A DNA stretch of 64,000 nucleotides from Distichodus sexfasciatus (GCA_032718565.1 JAVGVS010000008.1:1983579-2047578); one strand, 5' to 3'; positions 1 to 11,424 are shown, counted from the first letter of the stretch. Notes: a model not told the origin generated them from the sequence alone. Numbers and translations: made by a program.

Positions 1-348
1 TCCACGCTGGAGAGGGTTTCCCGCGCCCATTCATCCCAGCGCCACTCCCTCCTGTCCGCCGGAGGAGTGGTGTGCCGCGAACCTAGCTTCGGACGCCGCT
101 CCCACCACCCGCCACCGCCCCTGCTGTCCCGCGTCAACTCGGCTGAAGGTGGTCCAGGGTGCGGGATACGCCACCCGCTGATCGGCAACGGCTACCTGAC
201 ACGCCAGCATAGCTACAGCGAGCAGCCAGACATCCACCGGGGAGCCATCGTCCGCCGAACGGCTTCGCTTAAACCCGATGTCCCGCCCAAGCCGCTCTTC
301 ATCCCCGCATCTTCGCCTGTCAACCAGGCGGGAAAGTTCAACTACTGA
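1..348 (+). CDS. Class-6 semaphorin, C-terminal coding exon (partial)
   Basis: The frame is open from the first base and ends at TGA 346-348, giving 115 residues with no internal ATG, so this is the tail of a gene that enters from the left. The residues are basic, Ser/Pro-rich and cytoplasmic in character (HHPPPPLL, TRQHSYSEQPD), and the end reads SLKPDVPPKPLFIPASS and then KFNY. From memory, transmembrane semaphorin-6 proteins end with a closely similar KPDVPPKPSF segment followed by a short tyrosine-ending tail. Their proline-rich cytoplasmic tail is thought to bind Ena/VASP-type adaptors during reverse signalling in axon guidance. Codon GC is high and falls sharply after the stop, which supports true coding sequence. 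The paralogue (6A, B, C or D) cannot be decided from this exon. The family call rests on one motif plus composition. Confidence 0.62.
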   Translation, partial: STLERVSRAHSSQRHSLLSAGGVVCREPSFGRRSHHPPPPLLSRVNSAEGGPGCGIRHPLIGNGYLTRQHSYSEQPDIHRGAIVRRTASLKPDVPPKPLFIPASSPVNQAGKFNY

Positions 349-2029
349 GCTCTGATGGACTCGTCTCCTGCAACCCAGAGCCTAATGACTGTAGAAATCT
401 GCTTGCACTTGGTGCAAACTGACTGAAGTCTGGATTTCTTGAGCTGAAATGGATTTCTTCTGAGAACTGGGTGGGTTGAACGGGCCTCACAAAAACTGCC
501 TTCAATTGAGGAATCCCTCGTGAATACAGAACGGCTGCCAGTGTTGTCAACATTGCATTTGACTTTTTTGTGTGTCTCATGAGTATATTTGTACCATATT
601 GGTATTGCTCAGCTATTTGCTTATAGGGGAATAAGGAACTAGAAGAAGCCGCGACAGCACCCGTTCTTGTTCTAGGCTTGCCGCTGTGTCGGAACGCGAC
701 TTTCAATGCGTTCTCTCCCGAACTCTTGGTTGCTTTGTCACTAATTCTGAAGTTTTGGACCTGGATTAAAGCTAACAACTGGACTCGAGCCTTAAGTGAT
801 TCCCGGGCTTTCTTGCTTTGGCTTAACTATTCCTTTGATGTCGAGTGGATGAACTGTACCAATCCAAGTTCTAAACATGTATATATGCATGTGTGTGTAT
901 ATATATGTGTGTTCATATCTGCACAGTATATGTATACATATACATACACTGTATATGCATCCTGACCAACAAAGTGGATGCTCTCCTCCGAAAGTAGCTC
1001 TTTGCCTTACTTTGGAACGCCAACATGTGGTTGAAACACCCTTCTGTCGTTCTTTTGCGCTACAAAATGAGAATTTCCTGGTAAAACACACGAGCAATAA
1101 CCTTTCCTCCCATTGCTACCATTTACTTTCTCCAAAACACTGCCCATTTTTAGAGAGAGATGTAGCCAAAACGGAACAATCTGAGATCTGCCTAGAGAAA
1201 GAACCCAGCAGAGGCCTGATTCTAAATCAGATCTGTTGGGTTTCGATCAGTGTTACAGGAATGTACATCATCAGTGAGTCCAAAGCAGTATTATGGGCCA
1301 GCTCCAATGACACATATTTGACCACAGCCAAAAAAAAATGTGGTAGAATCCCCCGCTGGGAGGGAAATTAAGTCCAGGAATGGGCTTAAACTGTGATATC
1401 TGGCCCTCGGGGGCAGAATGCAAATGTAAACCCCCTGATCTGAGCTACTCCCATTCTCACCTTGCATTTTATCATTATTAACATTGTAGCTATTGGTGTA
1501 AATATAGGAACAAATAACTAGCCAAATTCTGTTTGTGTAAATTTGTGCCTTATTTAATATGATATGTGCTACGAGGGGGAGCGTGTGATGGGAAGGTAGA
1601 AAAAGAGGCTCGAGACGCTACCTTTGTTGTTTGATTTGTAATTTTTAAAAGAACTTTGGTGTCTGTATGTGTCCATATATATAAATATTCTATTGTAGAT
1701 TTATATTTCTATTTAGACATTTTTAATATTCCCTTACTGTGTGAAGCTATTACATTTGGGTCAGCAGCTGCCTGATTTTTATCAAGTCTCCCCTCTTTTG
1801 TTCCAGCGTTTTTTGCGAGTGTGTGCTTGCGCACTAATGCACTGCGCAAAACACGGATCTCGAGCGAATCTAGTGTGACGGTTTCATTTAGGCTTCTGCA
1901 GCATCTCATTCTTTCGACAAAAGTACAATGATAATTGGATCCAAGCGTAAGAAACGATCTTCACCTGCATCGGTATTGATGAACTCCGAAAAACACTCAA
2001 ACAGGAAACGCAGTACTAATTTGATTTAA

Positions 2030-2310
2030 CGGTGTGCTTGAAGAAGATGCTTGGACAGCGGGTGTGAGTGAGAGTGTGTTTGTGTGTGTGTGTTTGAGAG
2101 TGTGTGTTTCCTGGTGCACATTTGTGCATGTGTGGCTGCATGTAAATGTGAGTGATTTATTGGTGTGCTTGAAGATGATGGGACGGCATGTTTATGTGGG
2201 TGGTTCAACATAAATGTTTAACTCTGTGTCTGTGTGTGTGTGTGTGTATCCTTGTGCACATTTGTGCATGTGTGGCTGCACATAAATATTTGTGTGTGGG
2301 AGTGTGTGCG
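2030..2310. repeat. Tandem duplication of a TG-rich ~135-bp unit
   Basis: Two adjacent units share GGTGTGCTTGAAGA (from 2031 and 2162) and the downstream block GCACATTTGTGCATGTGTGG (around 2115 and 2255), with (TG)n tracts of different length between. A weaker third copy lies at 2831-2930, now separated from the first two by the inserted element at 2360-2819. Confidence 0.7.
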
Positions 2311-2359
2311 TAAGAGAGAGTAAGCTCATGCTCAGTTGCATATATGGCTGTATGTTAAG

Positions 2360-2819
2360 TAGAGGTTGACCGATCTAGTTTTTTCAGGACTGATATTGAT
2401 ACAGATTATTGCTAGTTAACGGCGCCGATATTGAAAATTTGGAACCAATATGAAAAAAAAGACAAGAAAATTTGTCAAAATTTTTAATTTTACAAACACC
2501 TAACTCAGCTGAAACTCTCCTCTTCTCCTTCTCGGTGCTTCACGCTGCGCTTGTGTGTGAGTGTGGTGTGAGTGAGAACAAGGCTTCAGCGTTGACTGAC
2601 TGCTACTCGTGTGACACATAGCCAATCAGAGACTGTTGTGGGCCGGACATTAAATGAAGCAGCGAGTCGAGAGCAAACGGCACAGAGAAAAGAGACTGCA
2701 GCGGAGCAACAGTAGCGCACCTTGTAATTACTTAAAATTGGCGATGGTCAAAAGTAAACACAGATACCAATAATCAGCAAAATGCCAAATATCGGCCCGT
2801 GATAATCGGTCAACCCTTG
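2360..2819. mobile_element. Non-autonomous hAT-like element (460 bp)
   Basis: The ends are inverted: TAGAGGTTGACC on the left and GGTCAACCCTTG on the right (complement CAAGGGTTGACC). They are flanked by an 8-bp duplication ATGTTAAG/ATGTTAAC with one mismatch. An 8-bp duplication and CA/TA-starting ends are typical of hAT transposons. No transposase frame is present. Subterminal homology continues inward (GATATTG/CCAATA motifs). Confidence 0.75.
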
Positions 2820-3463
2820 ATGTTAACTGTGTGACTCCTTATGCACACTTCTGCCTGTGTGTGTGTTTCTCCTTATACACACTTGTGAATGTGTGTTTGT
2901 CTGCAAGTGTGTGTGTGTGTGAGAGAGAGATAATCAGCTGGGAGTGTCTATGAGCCGGAGTTGAAACATATCTGCTGTGTGTAAGCTGGTCTCTGCTGCA
3001 AGAGTCTCGGCTGAAGGCCGTCTCACTCTCTCTCTCCTGCAGCTCCGCTTGCTCGCTTAACCACACGTCTGCTTCTGCATAGAGTTCTTGGTGCTGGTTC
3101 GAATCGGTTTTCCTACGTACACTTGAATTCAGCTGTCGGTTCGGCCGCCTGTTAGGACACGCTAGAGGACGCTGCCCCAAACCAAACCAAAAACGTTCAT
3201 CACTCTACAAACGGCTCCTGTATCATATGCAACACATACACACACACGTGGATTGATGGAGGCGGCGCTGAAACAAACGGCAGCTTCGTATTGAAATGCA
3301 CTTGGTCATTTCAGTTGCCGGGACGGTTGGAGTGGCTTCCCGTATGGGGAGAGGGAGCGTAGTTTCTTTGAATTTCTGCAGATCTAATGAAGGAAAGGGA
3401 ACTAGTAGTTTGTGTCTGCTTTGTGTGCTCTAACCGCTAAGGTTTTTGTTATTGCACAGTGTA

Positions 3464-3469
3464 AATAAA
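3464..3469 (+). promoter_or_regulatory. Candidate polyadenylation signal
   Basis: A canonical AATAAA in the sequence GTAAATAAAC is followed by a G-rich stretch. It would end a ~3.1 kb 3'UTR of the semaphorin-like gene. A second hexamer at 3589-3594 is an equally good candidate. Confidence 0.3.
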
Positions 3470-3873
3470 CAGGGGCCCGTGGAGATGTCTGGCATGCAGT
3501 AATCTTCACCTTACTGCAGGGCCATGGCTCCATCGCCTCTATCCCTCTCTGCTTTTCTTGAATACCATTGTATTTTCCTTATAACAGAAATAAACCAGAA
3601 GAGCTAACATGCATGTGGTTTGGCCTCTTTATTTCTCAACACAGCTGTGCCATCTGCAGTTCGGACCTGGAAATCCGGGGGGATCGAAATGCCCCAGTGC
3701 AGCGCTGTAAAAATGGTGCCCGAGTCCATAAAAGTCCTCTGAGCATTTTTCAAAAAATTTAGAGGCGAAACCCTGATTTCCTGCTCAACCACCGTGACCC
3801 TTTCAACCCTGGCCTCCCCATTTCTAACTGAAGAACTCTTTCCTGCTCCTTCAGCAGCTTGGCTAACGTGTGG

Positions 3874-5120
3874 TTAGTGTTTGTACGTTCGTTCATTCAG
3901 TTTTATTCCTATAATAGCAACTATGGCTACTTTATAGTCAAGACAGGTATGATAAAACAAATGTAAAAACAAAACACAATTAACATAAAATAAACAACCA
4001 AATAAACCAATACTTGCTAAAAAGGCAAAAACTTTAACTGCATTACTTTGCCTGTAAAAACGCTGTTTTGTGGTCCTCAGAGCAGAGCAAGAAAATAAAA
4101 TGTGCAGTATTGACAGAGGCCCATTGCAAAAATGGCACAGTGGGGGATCATCGCCAGTCAATATATAAGCACGGGTGAATCGAATATCCCACTGGAACTT
4201 GTTAGTAACACATTCATCCCATTCAGCTTGCCACTTGTCAAAGATAAAAGACCTTAAAACAGGTTGAAGATCTCAAAGTCAAAGTAAACTTTGCCATTTC
4301 TACTGTATATAGAGTACTGTATACTCTACAAGTATACAGCGAGACGAGACAACGTGGCTCCAGCTTCCAAATAACATGCACAAGAAGACATGAATGTTAA
4401 CTAAGACTTTAAAAAGACTAAGACTATAAAAGATACTGCTTTATTTCATAGACTGCATAGAATATTCATATTGATACTGAAACTGTTACCGACCTCATGC
4501 ACGTTCAGTGTAAAAGACAACTCCAAGACCACCATTGTAGGTTGAATACCACATCCTAACTGGCTCACTTTCTACTTCTAGTTTAAAGTGTTTATTTTAT
4601 ATTCTATTTATAAAACCCCTATTCTATGTGCCTTATTCGTTGCTTGTTCTTTACACTGTTAAAACTGGAGCCACGTCGTCTCGTCTCTCTGTATACTTGT
4701 ACAGTATATAGCAGAGTTGACTTTGACAAAGTAAGGCACATAGCGTGAGCAGAAATATATACATAGACTATAATATATAAACACTCTAGAGGTAGAGGTA
4801 CAATGAGACAGGAATTGGATATTCAGTGGTTTCTTCATGTAAAGCTCTTTTAGCAGCACTATCTGCCTTCTCATTACCGTGGAGACCAACATGGCCTGGG
4901 ATCCAGCAAAAAAAAAAAAAAAACAGTGTTGCTGAAAGTTTAGAAGTTCCACTTTTTCAAGGCTACAGACAATTGCGGGGTGATCTGTGTGGTTAGTGTG
5001 CTGTTGCAGAATGATGCTCTGTAAAGCATTTAGGATGTCTAGCAAAGCACTATGTAAAAGCAACATACGGTCAACATTGATGAATTTTAGTCAGGCAGTC
5101 GTCAGTTTCAAAATGACAAC
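3874..5120 (-). mobile_element. Decayed non-LTR retrotransposon (LINE) with RNase H and zinc knuckle
   Basis: Read on the minus strand, 4899-4849 encodes PGHVGLHGNEKADSAAK, the signature C-terminal part of a LINE RNase H domain. The upstream part (5066-4930) reads ALQSI...HTDHPAIV...LEKVELLN in another frame, so a frameshift lies near the poly-A run at 4909. Further downstream, 4140-4085 encodes CHFCNGPLSILHILFSC, a Cys/His knuckle found near the C-terminus of such elements. The order RNase H then knuckle fits I/Nimb-type LINEs rather than L2 or RTE. The reading frame is broken by stops and by the fold-back insertion at about 4280-4725, so it is a fossil. The 5' part (reverse transcriptase, endonuclease) is not visible. 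Confidence 0.72.
4280..4725. mobile_element. Fold-back element inserted in the LINE remnant
   Basis: Arms 4280-4363 and 4665-4725 are inverted copies, both containing GTATAC...GAGACGAGAC and ending at CGTGGCTCCAG or its complement. The left arm is longer by about 20 bases. The core of about 300 bp is AT-rich and noncoding. Removing it brings the two halves of the LINE close together. A related fragment lies at 18271-18425. No superfamily can be assigned. Confidence 0.65.
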
Positions 5121-5242
5121 AGTTTCATATTTTCAGGGATTCATTCATTTATTATCTGAAGCGCTTAATCGCAAACAGGGTAGCGGGGACCGGAGCCTAT
5201 TTCCTGAACTATGAGCGTGCAGCAGGGACCAACCCTTGGTGG

Positions 5243-6837
5243 TAGCGCTCAAACCATTATTCGAATAACTCGAATAATTCGATTACAAAAAAAGGTCAAT
5301 TTTTCCGGAATCGAAGCTTTGTTTAATTCATTGCACTCTCTAGTGCACGTGCCACTTCTGTTTCACACGGATGCTTATTAATGATGCACAACGTTTTTAG
5401 AGACGCGATCAAGACAAGACCTGATCCCTCAGTATGTGAAAGTATTTGTGAGATATTCTGTGCAGAAAAACAGAAGTAAATATGTAAAAACCCATAAATG
5501 ACATTTTTGCGATGTAAACACGCCCTGTTAGTGAGCGCCCGTGTTAGTGCGCCATTACTCGCTAAAATGCTTCAGGTTCAGCTTAAACGTCCCCTTTATT
5601 ACAGACAAAACATATATGTTAGCTGATAAATAACCACAACAACCAGCGTTCTACTCACAATACAGTCGTTTACTGAGTTTCCCACAGAGTTTCCCATAGA
5701 TTAACTACGTCAGCAGGGCCGTGCAGAGATGTTTGAAGGGGCGGGTGCTCAAAGTGAAAAAGGGGCACATAGAACCAGGCTGAATAACAACAACCCACAT
5801 TCATCAAGAATCTAATATGGAATCGCATCATAGTGTATCACTGTCATCAGCTGGGGACAATGCAACGCAAACGTAGCCTATATTTTACCTGATGGGGCAC
5901 AATATTGCTGTTGAGGGGTTGCTGCTGCTCCCGCTGCTGATAGTGCTGGATGGCAGGGCTGTGTTAATCTGAGACTGTAGACATTAAAAAGTCCATAGGA
6001 GAGATGGTAGCTGATTAAACAAGTGTTGTGAGGTAATAATAAATAATAATAATAAATTGCAAAGATTGGTGACAGCGCTTGGACCCATAAGGCAACAAAT
6101 GAAAAAGAACTGTGGGAAATAAACTGAAACCAGAATATTAGTAGGGCAAAAAGTTTTTAGTGAAATATAAGCCCTCCAGAAAGGCAGAGAAAAGCGCTGT
6201 AACTTACTTTAAAACAAAATGTGTTCCCTAAAAGGGTGGACAGAGTTCCAGACCCATGACACCCTTACCCAGTTAGCTAGCGGCTAATGACCACCACTAC
6301 TTGTGCAGTGAACAGCTCCGCACTGCCCAGCCGGTAAAACTGCGCGTGCTCTTTGCGAGCTCGTTCCCGGCTCGTAACCAGCGCGCTCTGCCATCACGTG
6401 TGAGCATTGGTTAATGATTGGTTAATGCTCATCATGTGACTGATGCAAGCCAGATCCTTTTATTTAGCAAAATCGTAATTAATAGATAAATGTTATTGTT
6501 GAGGGGCACAGACAGGACTCCACACACACACACACAAAATGCCTCAAGAAAAGGGCACTTGGGGTACGCAAGAGGAAAGGGGCAGGTGCTCAAGCCCCCT
6601 CCGCCCCCCCCCTGCACGTGCCTGTACGTTAGCATTTACACATCAAACTATGAGTAGTGCAGGGCGTCCTAAATACAACAACATAAAGCATGTATTGCTA
6701 ACTTCTACTCACACACTAGAATAAGCCTAAAAACAAATGTATTATTATTATTTTTTAAAATAATAATTTATCTGATTAATCAATAGGAAAATTGATAGAA
6801 TACTCGATTACAAAAAGAATCGATAGTTGCAGCTTTA
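5243..6837. mobile_element. hAT-like element (1.6 kb) inside the old SINE-B
   Basis: It is flanked by an exact 8-bp duplication CTTGGTGG (5235-5242 and 6838-6845). Its ends are TAGCGCTCAAAC and, on the complement of the right side, TAAAGCTGCAAC. Both subterminal regions contain repeated TCGATTAC/AATCGA motifs often seen at hAT ends in fish. No transposase frame survives. A second element (5714-6624) occupies its centre. Confidence 0.8.
5714..6624. mobile_element. Second hAT-like element (0.9 kb) nested in the first
   Basis: The ends are CAGGGCCGTGCAG (left) and the complement of CTGCACGTGCCTG (right). They are flanked by TACGTCAG (5706-5713) and TACGTTAG (6625-6632), matching in 7 of 8 bases. 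Both subterminal parts carry GGTGCTCAA. The interior has no coding frame and includes a short GCT-rich run and an AT-rich block. Confidence 0.75.
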
Positions 6838-6893
6838 CTTGGTGGGCGCCAACACACCGCATGACTCAAACACTCACATACACATTCACACCT

Positions 6894-7249
6894 TCATTCA
6901 TTCATTCATTATTCAAACTGCTTAATCTCAGTCGGGGTCACGGGGAAGACCGGAGCCCATCCCGGGAATTATGGGCGCAAGGTCGGGGACCAAACCCTGG
7001 GCAACCGCCAACACACCGCAGGGCACACACACGCACACAATCACACTCACATTCACACACTACAGGGCCAATCTAGAGTCACCAATTAACCTTTTTTGGA
7101 CTGGGGGGACTTGCGGAAACCCACACGAACATGGGGAGAGCATGCAAACATCACACAGAAAGGTCGTACGGCCGACCCGTGGATCGAACTCGGGACCTTC
7201 TCGCTGTGAGGCTGCAGCGCTAACCACTGCGCCACCGTGCCGCCCTACC
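6894..7249 (-). mobile_element. Younger full-length SINE-B inserted in the old SINE-B
   Basis: It is flanked by an exact 9-bp duplication TTCACACCT (6885-6893 and 7250-7258). The head on the minus strand starts GGCGGCACGGTGGCGCAGTG with a box-B-like GATCGAACTC complement near 7185. The tail is a run of ATTC units at 6894-6910. This copy is less decayed than its host, in keeping with its younger age. Confidence 0.82.
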
Positions 7250-7443
7250 TTCACACCTATGGGGCAAATTTAGGGTTACCGAACAACGTAAAACGCATGC
7301 TTTTGGACTGTGGGAGGAAACAGGAACATCCGGAGAAAACCCACACGAATGCGGAAACTTCACAGCTGACACGGGGATGGAACCCAGGACCTTATTGCTG
7401 TAAGATGACAGCGTTAACCACCGCACCACCCTTTTTCCAGGGA

Positions 7444-8336
7444 TGAAATTATGTAAACAGAAATGCAGATGAAAGAAAATTTACAGAACTCCTCTACAAG
7501 AAAAAAAATATACAAGTTTCATGTGTGCATGAAAAGGTAGCGTGTGCGCAGACGAATGCTCGTTCCCGATTTTCACTTATCTACTGTGATTGGGTTGACT
7601 GCGTCCGAAATAGCTTTCAAAATTGCTTTTCCAAAATTGTCCTCAGATAGAGACGTGGACTTTGTGCTCCTAAACGTTCAACTAGGTGTTTGCGATAAAG
7701 ACAAAGGTCATGTGCCTGCAACTAGACACAGGTATGTCATTTCTGAATGTCATTTAAAATGAATTCCAAGCTCTCGAATTTCAACTCGATACTTTTCCTC
7801 TCCTCACCCGTCCCTTTAGGGACTCCATAAAAATCTAAGGATGCTTAGTAGTACTGATTTAAGAAATGAATAGTTTTGCAGAGTATGTATGTAAGAATCA
7901 TTTATTTTGATAAAAAACTTGATAATAAAATAAAAATAAAAGTTTGTTACTTTTTGTCTTTTCACCAGTACTTCACAGCACTATTTTTAGAAGGAAGTAG
8001 ACAAGCAGAGCGTGCTCTAGTAGTGGAAATCTGCTGCTGTCATCTCACCTCAAAAGACATCACAGAAAAACCTCTGATGTTGTTGGCACTTTAGTTTGCA
8101 CTCAGGATCAAAATCAGTTGAGATTAAATGCCTGGGCCGCTACTGTCCTTGTTATTCTCAGCTACTGCTGGCTCAAGATCTAAAGCTGTGGTGAGGATCA
8201 GCAGAGCTGCTGCAGGCTTTTCTTTAGGCCACAAGATAGCACTTCTATTGTTGTCATGTTACTGTAGTTCTCTTTAATAGACATAATAGGAGGGTTAAAC
8301 TATCTCCAGAACAAGTCATGCTGCTTTGTCCTTTAC
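7444..8336. other. Intergenic stretch, no recognised feature
   Basis: The sequence is AT-rich and noncoding in appearance. A 72-codon frame at 7544-7762 has no recognisable motif or splice context, and no repeat ends are seen. Confidence 0.5.
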
Positions 8337-8640
8337 TAGGGGTGGGAACCGAAAACCTGTTCCGACTCAGAACCAGTTCCAATTCATCAGTTCCATCAGA
8401 ACTGTACACCTCGACTGATGATTCTTCTTAACGATTCTCTCATTTTCTAGCACAACATTTTCTGTTTTTCCCTCAGTTCTGCGTCGCGGTACAATACGCC
8501 ACACTCTCCGCGACTTGATCTTCAACCACAAGGAATCATGACGCATAAATGATATTTTTTGTGATGTAAACGCTGCGTTTGTTAGCTCACACGACTTTCA
8601 TAGGGAAGTCCAACCTTCACTAAAACACTGTAGTGCAGTT
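8337..8640 (+). mobile_element. Left end of a hAT-like element (fragment)
   Basis: The sequence starts TAGGGGTGGGAACCGAAAACC, followed by degenerate GGTTCC/GAACC motifs, a form commonly seen at hAT termini in fish. No matching right end (CCACCCCTA) is found downstream, so the element is truncated. The SINE-A fragment follows directly. Confidence 0.45.
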
Positions 8641-8644
8641 AAAT

Positions 8645-8776
8645 CTCCCCGGGCACTGCCTTTGTCAGCTGCCCACTGCTCCTTCACGGATGGGTCAAAT
8701 GCAGTGGTCACATTTGGTTGTGGCGTACTGTGTGCTGTGCTGCGGTGTGTTCACAGTGACAATCACTCACTTTCAC
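8645..8776 (+). mobile_element. SINE-A, 5'-truncated copy
   Basis: It matches the 3' half of family A, including TGCTCCTTCACGGATGGGTC and the terminal AATCACTCACTTTCAC. The tRNA-like head is missing. Confidence 0.75.
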
Positions 8777-9798
8777 TATTGTGCCACGGCTCACATAGGG
8801 AACGCCCTCATGGCAAAAATGTAGTCAAAAATGAATCAAAAATGCTCAAAAAACACCAAAACTTCAGTATTTCTTCATTTTCCATTAATCAGTAAATATT
8901 TATTTCCATTCTATAATGTTAGAGTTATAAATATAGACAAAAGCATTATCTGTTATTAAATAATTTCATTCTATATCCAGATGGATTCCAAAAGGATAAA
9001 TAAGTGTTTACACCTGCACTAACCTTATTTTTCTCCATGGTACTAAGCCATAGCATGTCTCTGCATAATAAGAACTCTGAATATGAATATGAATGTGCAG
9101 ACATCATCTTTGGATAAAAAAGAAGCTTGCTTTTGGTGCAGAAGACTACTTTTTTCCCACACGAAAAACTACTCAGGAATTGATGAGAGGATTGATAAGG
9201 AATTGGATTGACGCGCAGAATCAACAATGGCACTGATGTTGATAAAATCTTATCATCTCCCACCTCTATTTTTTACAATTATGGTTTGTTTCAGTGCTGC
9301 ACAAAAACCTCAACACACTGATCATTTAAACCATATATGAAACATAATGCGTAAAACATACGCTGATACTTGAGCCTATCTAAAACTGGTTTGGAAGCAT
9401 CATGACTCAAACCTCATTCTGTCATTTCATGTTTATTTGCCAACATAGTTTCCAAATTATGATGTTAGGCCATAAATCCTGGAGACTAAAGATGCCATTA
9501 TATAAAGCAGGATGTTATAACCTCCACAACAACCCACAATGCGTTGTTACAGCCTAATTTAACTAAGCGCTACCAAACAGTGAACATTTAGCATCTGATG
9601 GATTTGTAAAATATCAATATGAAGGCATGCACAAGATTCAAATGCAGATTTGTATTTGGGGGTTTTTTTTGTATTTGTCTTTGTAAAACAATAAACGTCT
9701 GACCAGGTTAGCGTTGTTGTGATTATAACTAGGCCCACCAAGACCTCATTACCACAGTGGGTTCAAACCCAAATTTGCACAGAAGTTTCATGCACATA
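8777..9798. other. Intergenic stretch, no recognised feature
   Basis: The sequence is AT-rich and single-copy in appearance. A minus-strand frame of 105 codons at 9263-8946 shows no motif and is probably chance. Confidence 0.5.
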
Positions 9799-10354
9799 CA
9801 GTACTGTGCAAAAGTTTTAGGCAGGTGTGAAAAAATGCTGTCAACAAAGAATGCTTTCAAAAATGGAAGTGTTAATCATTTATTTTCATCAATCAACAAA
9901 ATGCAGTGAATGAACAAAAGAGAAATAAATCTAAGTCAAATCAATATTTGGTGTGACCATCCTTTGCCTTTAAAACAGCATCAATTCTTCTAGGTACACT
10001 TGCACACAGTTTTTGAAGGAACTTGACTGGTAGGTTGTTCCAAACATCTTGGAGAACTAACCACAGATCTATAATCCTATAATCCTACAAAATAATATAA
10101 CGACTACAAAATAATATAATGACTATAATCCTAGAAAATCCCTGACTTTGTGCAAGTGCACCGATAAGAATTGATGCTGGTTTGAAGGCAAAAGGTAGTA
10201 ACACCAAATACTGATTTGATTTAGATTTTTCTTTTGTTCGCTCACTTTGCATTTTGTAAATTAATAAAAAAAATAAATCATTATTTATATTTCTGAAAGC
10301 ATTCTTTGTTTACAGAATTTTTTCACACCTGCCTAAAACTTTTGCACAGTACTG
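9799..10354. mobile_element. Tc1/mariner-type element with ~220-bp inverted repeats
   Basis: Both ends read CAGTACTGTGCAAAAGTTTT inward and are followed by AGGCAGGTGTGAAAAAAT. They are bordered by TA dinucleotides (9797-9798, 10355-10356), the target of Tc1/mariner elements. Homology between the two arms continues for about 220 bases (e.g. TTTGGTGT and AGCATCAATTCTT on both sides), leaving little unique core. No transposase remains, so it is non-autonomous. Confidence 0.88.
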
Positions 10355-10356
10355 TA

Positions 10357-11038
10357 GTTTTTCTGATGAAGTGAAGAAAACTCCTTAGGAGTCCCAATTT
10401 CACCATGACTGGGCTCCAAAAGACCCCTCATTGTTACACTCAGCATTAATTATCTCCCAGATGAATAATGGAGGGAAAAAAATCTAAAGGATCTGCTGTG
10501 GTGCCTGATGACTTGCCTGATTCGGACAGAAAATTAATGACACGTCAATCAGTCTTTATCTGTCACCATTCATCATTAAAGCATTGTTGCCCGTCACTCC
10601 GCCTTCCTGCAGGGCTTGTACAGTGGAGTGCAGCGGTACTGGCAGATTTGATGTAACGATGAGTGACTAATGGCCTGTAAGCTCACTGGCAGGCTTCAAG
10701 TGCTTAGTCATCTCCTTATTTTGTTGCTAGCTGTGTTTTAAATGGAACTGACACTTAGGAGCCTTTCTTTCTGAAAGCAAAATTTCTTAAATGGGAGAAA
10801 ATGATGGTTTACAGATGCCAGCAACATCAAATGTTTTGCCAAATGCTGGATAAAGTAACACCCAGTGGAGGCAGACATCGCTGCATGCTCTTGGCTGACG
10901 TATCGACGTTGGGCCTCATTCACCAACCGTCCTCAAGAAGAAACTCGCCCTTAAAATCCACTTATGTCGTTTTCACAAAGGTTCTGACTTTCACCAGTGT
11001 TTTCTTATTTGAGATTTATTATTAGGTGAGAACAGTTT
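10357..11038. other. Intergenic stretch; possible conserved block near 10.45-10.75 kb
   Basis: This is single-copy-looking sequence of moderate GC without repeat ends. Short frames such as 10468-10656 have no recognisable domain. Confidence 0.4.
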
Positions 11039-11290
11039 GGGGCAGTTGGTGGCGGAACGGTAGGGTGTTCGCTCCATGATTAGAAGGTTGCAGGTTCGAA
11101 TCCAGGGCCGGTAAAGTTACTACTGAGGTACTCATGAGCAAGGTACCGTCCCCAATCACCACTCCCCGGGTGCTGCCCATGTTAGCTGCCCACTGCTCCT
11201 TCATGGATGGGTGAAATGCAGAGGTCACATTTTATTGTGGTTCACTGTGTCCAGTGCTGTGTTCACAATGATAAATAATCACTCACTTTT
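11039..11290 (+). mobile_element. SINE-A, near full-length
   Basis: The head GGGGCAGTTGGTGGCGGAAC carries a box-A-like segment, and box B GGTTCGAATCC lies at 11093-11103, as expected for a tRNA-derived Pol III promoter. The body includes ACTGAGGTACTCATGAGCAA, and the tail ends AATAATCACTCACTT. This copy is a good reference for the family. Confidence 0.85.
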
Positions 11291-11424
11291 TGTCAGTTCT
11301 ACAGTTGTGTAGTGTTATACTATTTAAATGTTTCAACTTTCATTAGAACAAAAAAATAAATGCTGGCGAATGAAGCTCCATGCTTTTAAAAACCATCTTA
11401 AGTTGTCTTTTAAACTGCTGAAAA

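Larger units (their letters stand above)
349..3490 (+). other. Putative 3'UTR of the semaphorin-like gene
   Basis: After the stop codon the composition drops to AT-rich noncoding sequence with no further coding exon. An AATAAA at 3464-3469 (a second at 3589-3594) could be its polyadenylation signal. The stretch contains a TA/TG-rich low-complexity run at 877-960, a TG-rich tandem duplication at 2030-2310 and an inserted hAT-like element at 2360-2819. The extent is inferred only from the polyadenylation hexamers. Confidence 0.4.
5140..7431 (-). mobile_element. Old tRNA-derived SINE (family B), split by two insertions
   Basis: Three pieces of one minus-strand SINE remain: 5140-5242 (3' end with an ATTC tail), 6838-6893 (middle) and 7259-7431 (5' head, starting at the complement of the tRNA-like box region). 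The outer flanks carry an approximate target duplication, TTTTCAGGGA at 5130-5139 and TTTTTCCAGGGA at 7432-7443. It is interrupted by a hAT-like element at 5243-6837 and by a second SINE-B at 6894-7249. Joining the three pieces gives the normal order of this SINE. Confidence 0.8.

Noticed and set aside
338..778. 146-codon minus-strand frame in the 3'UTR
   Set aside because: It overlaps the end of a supported coding exon in antisense, has no domain and has ordinary noncoding composition.
11083..11110. tRNA-like box A and box B, also at 50440-50492, 16230-16286 and other sites
   Set aside because: They are heads of dispersed SINEs with long non-tRNA bodies. No intact cloverleaf or 3' acceptor follows, so no tRNA gene is called.
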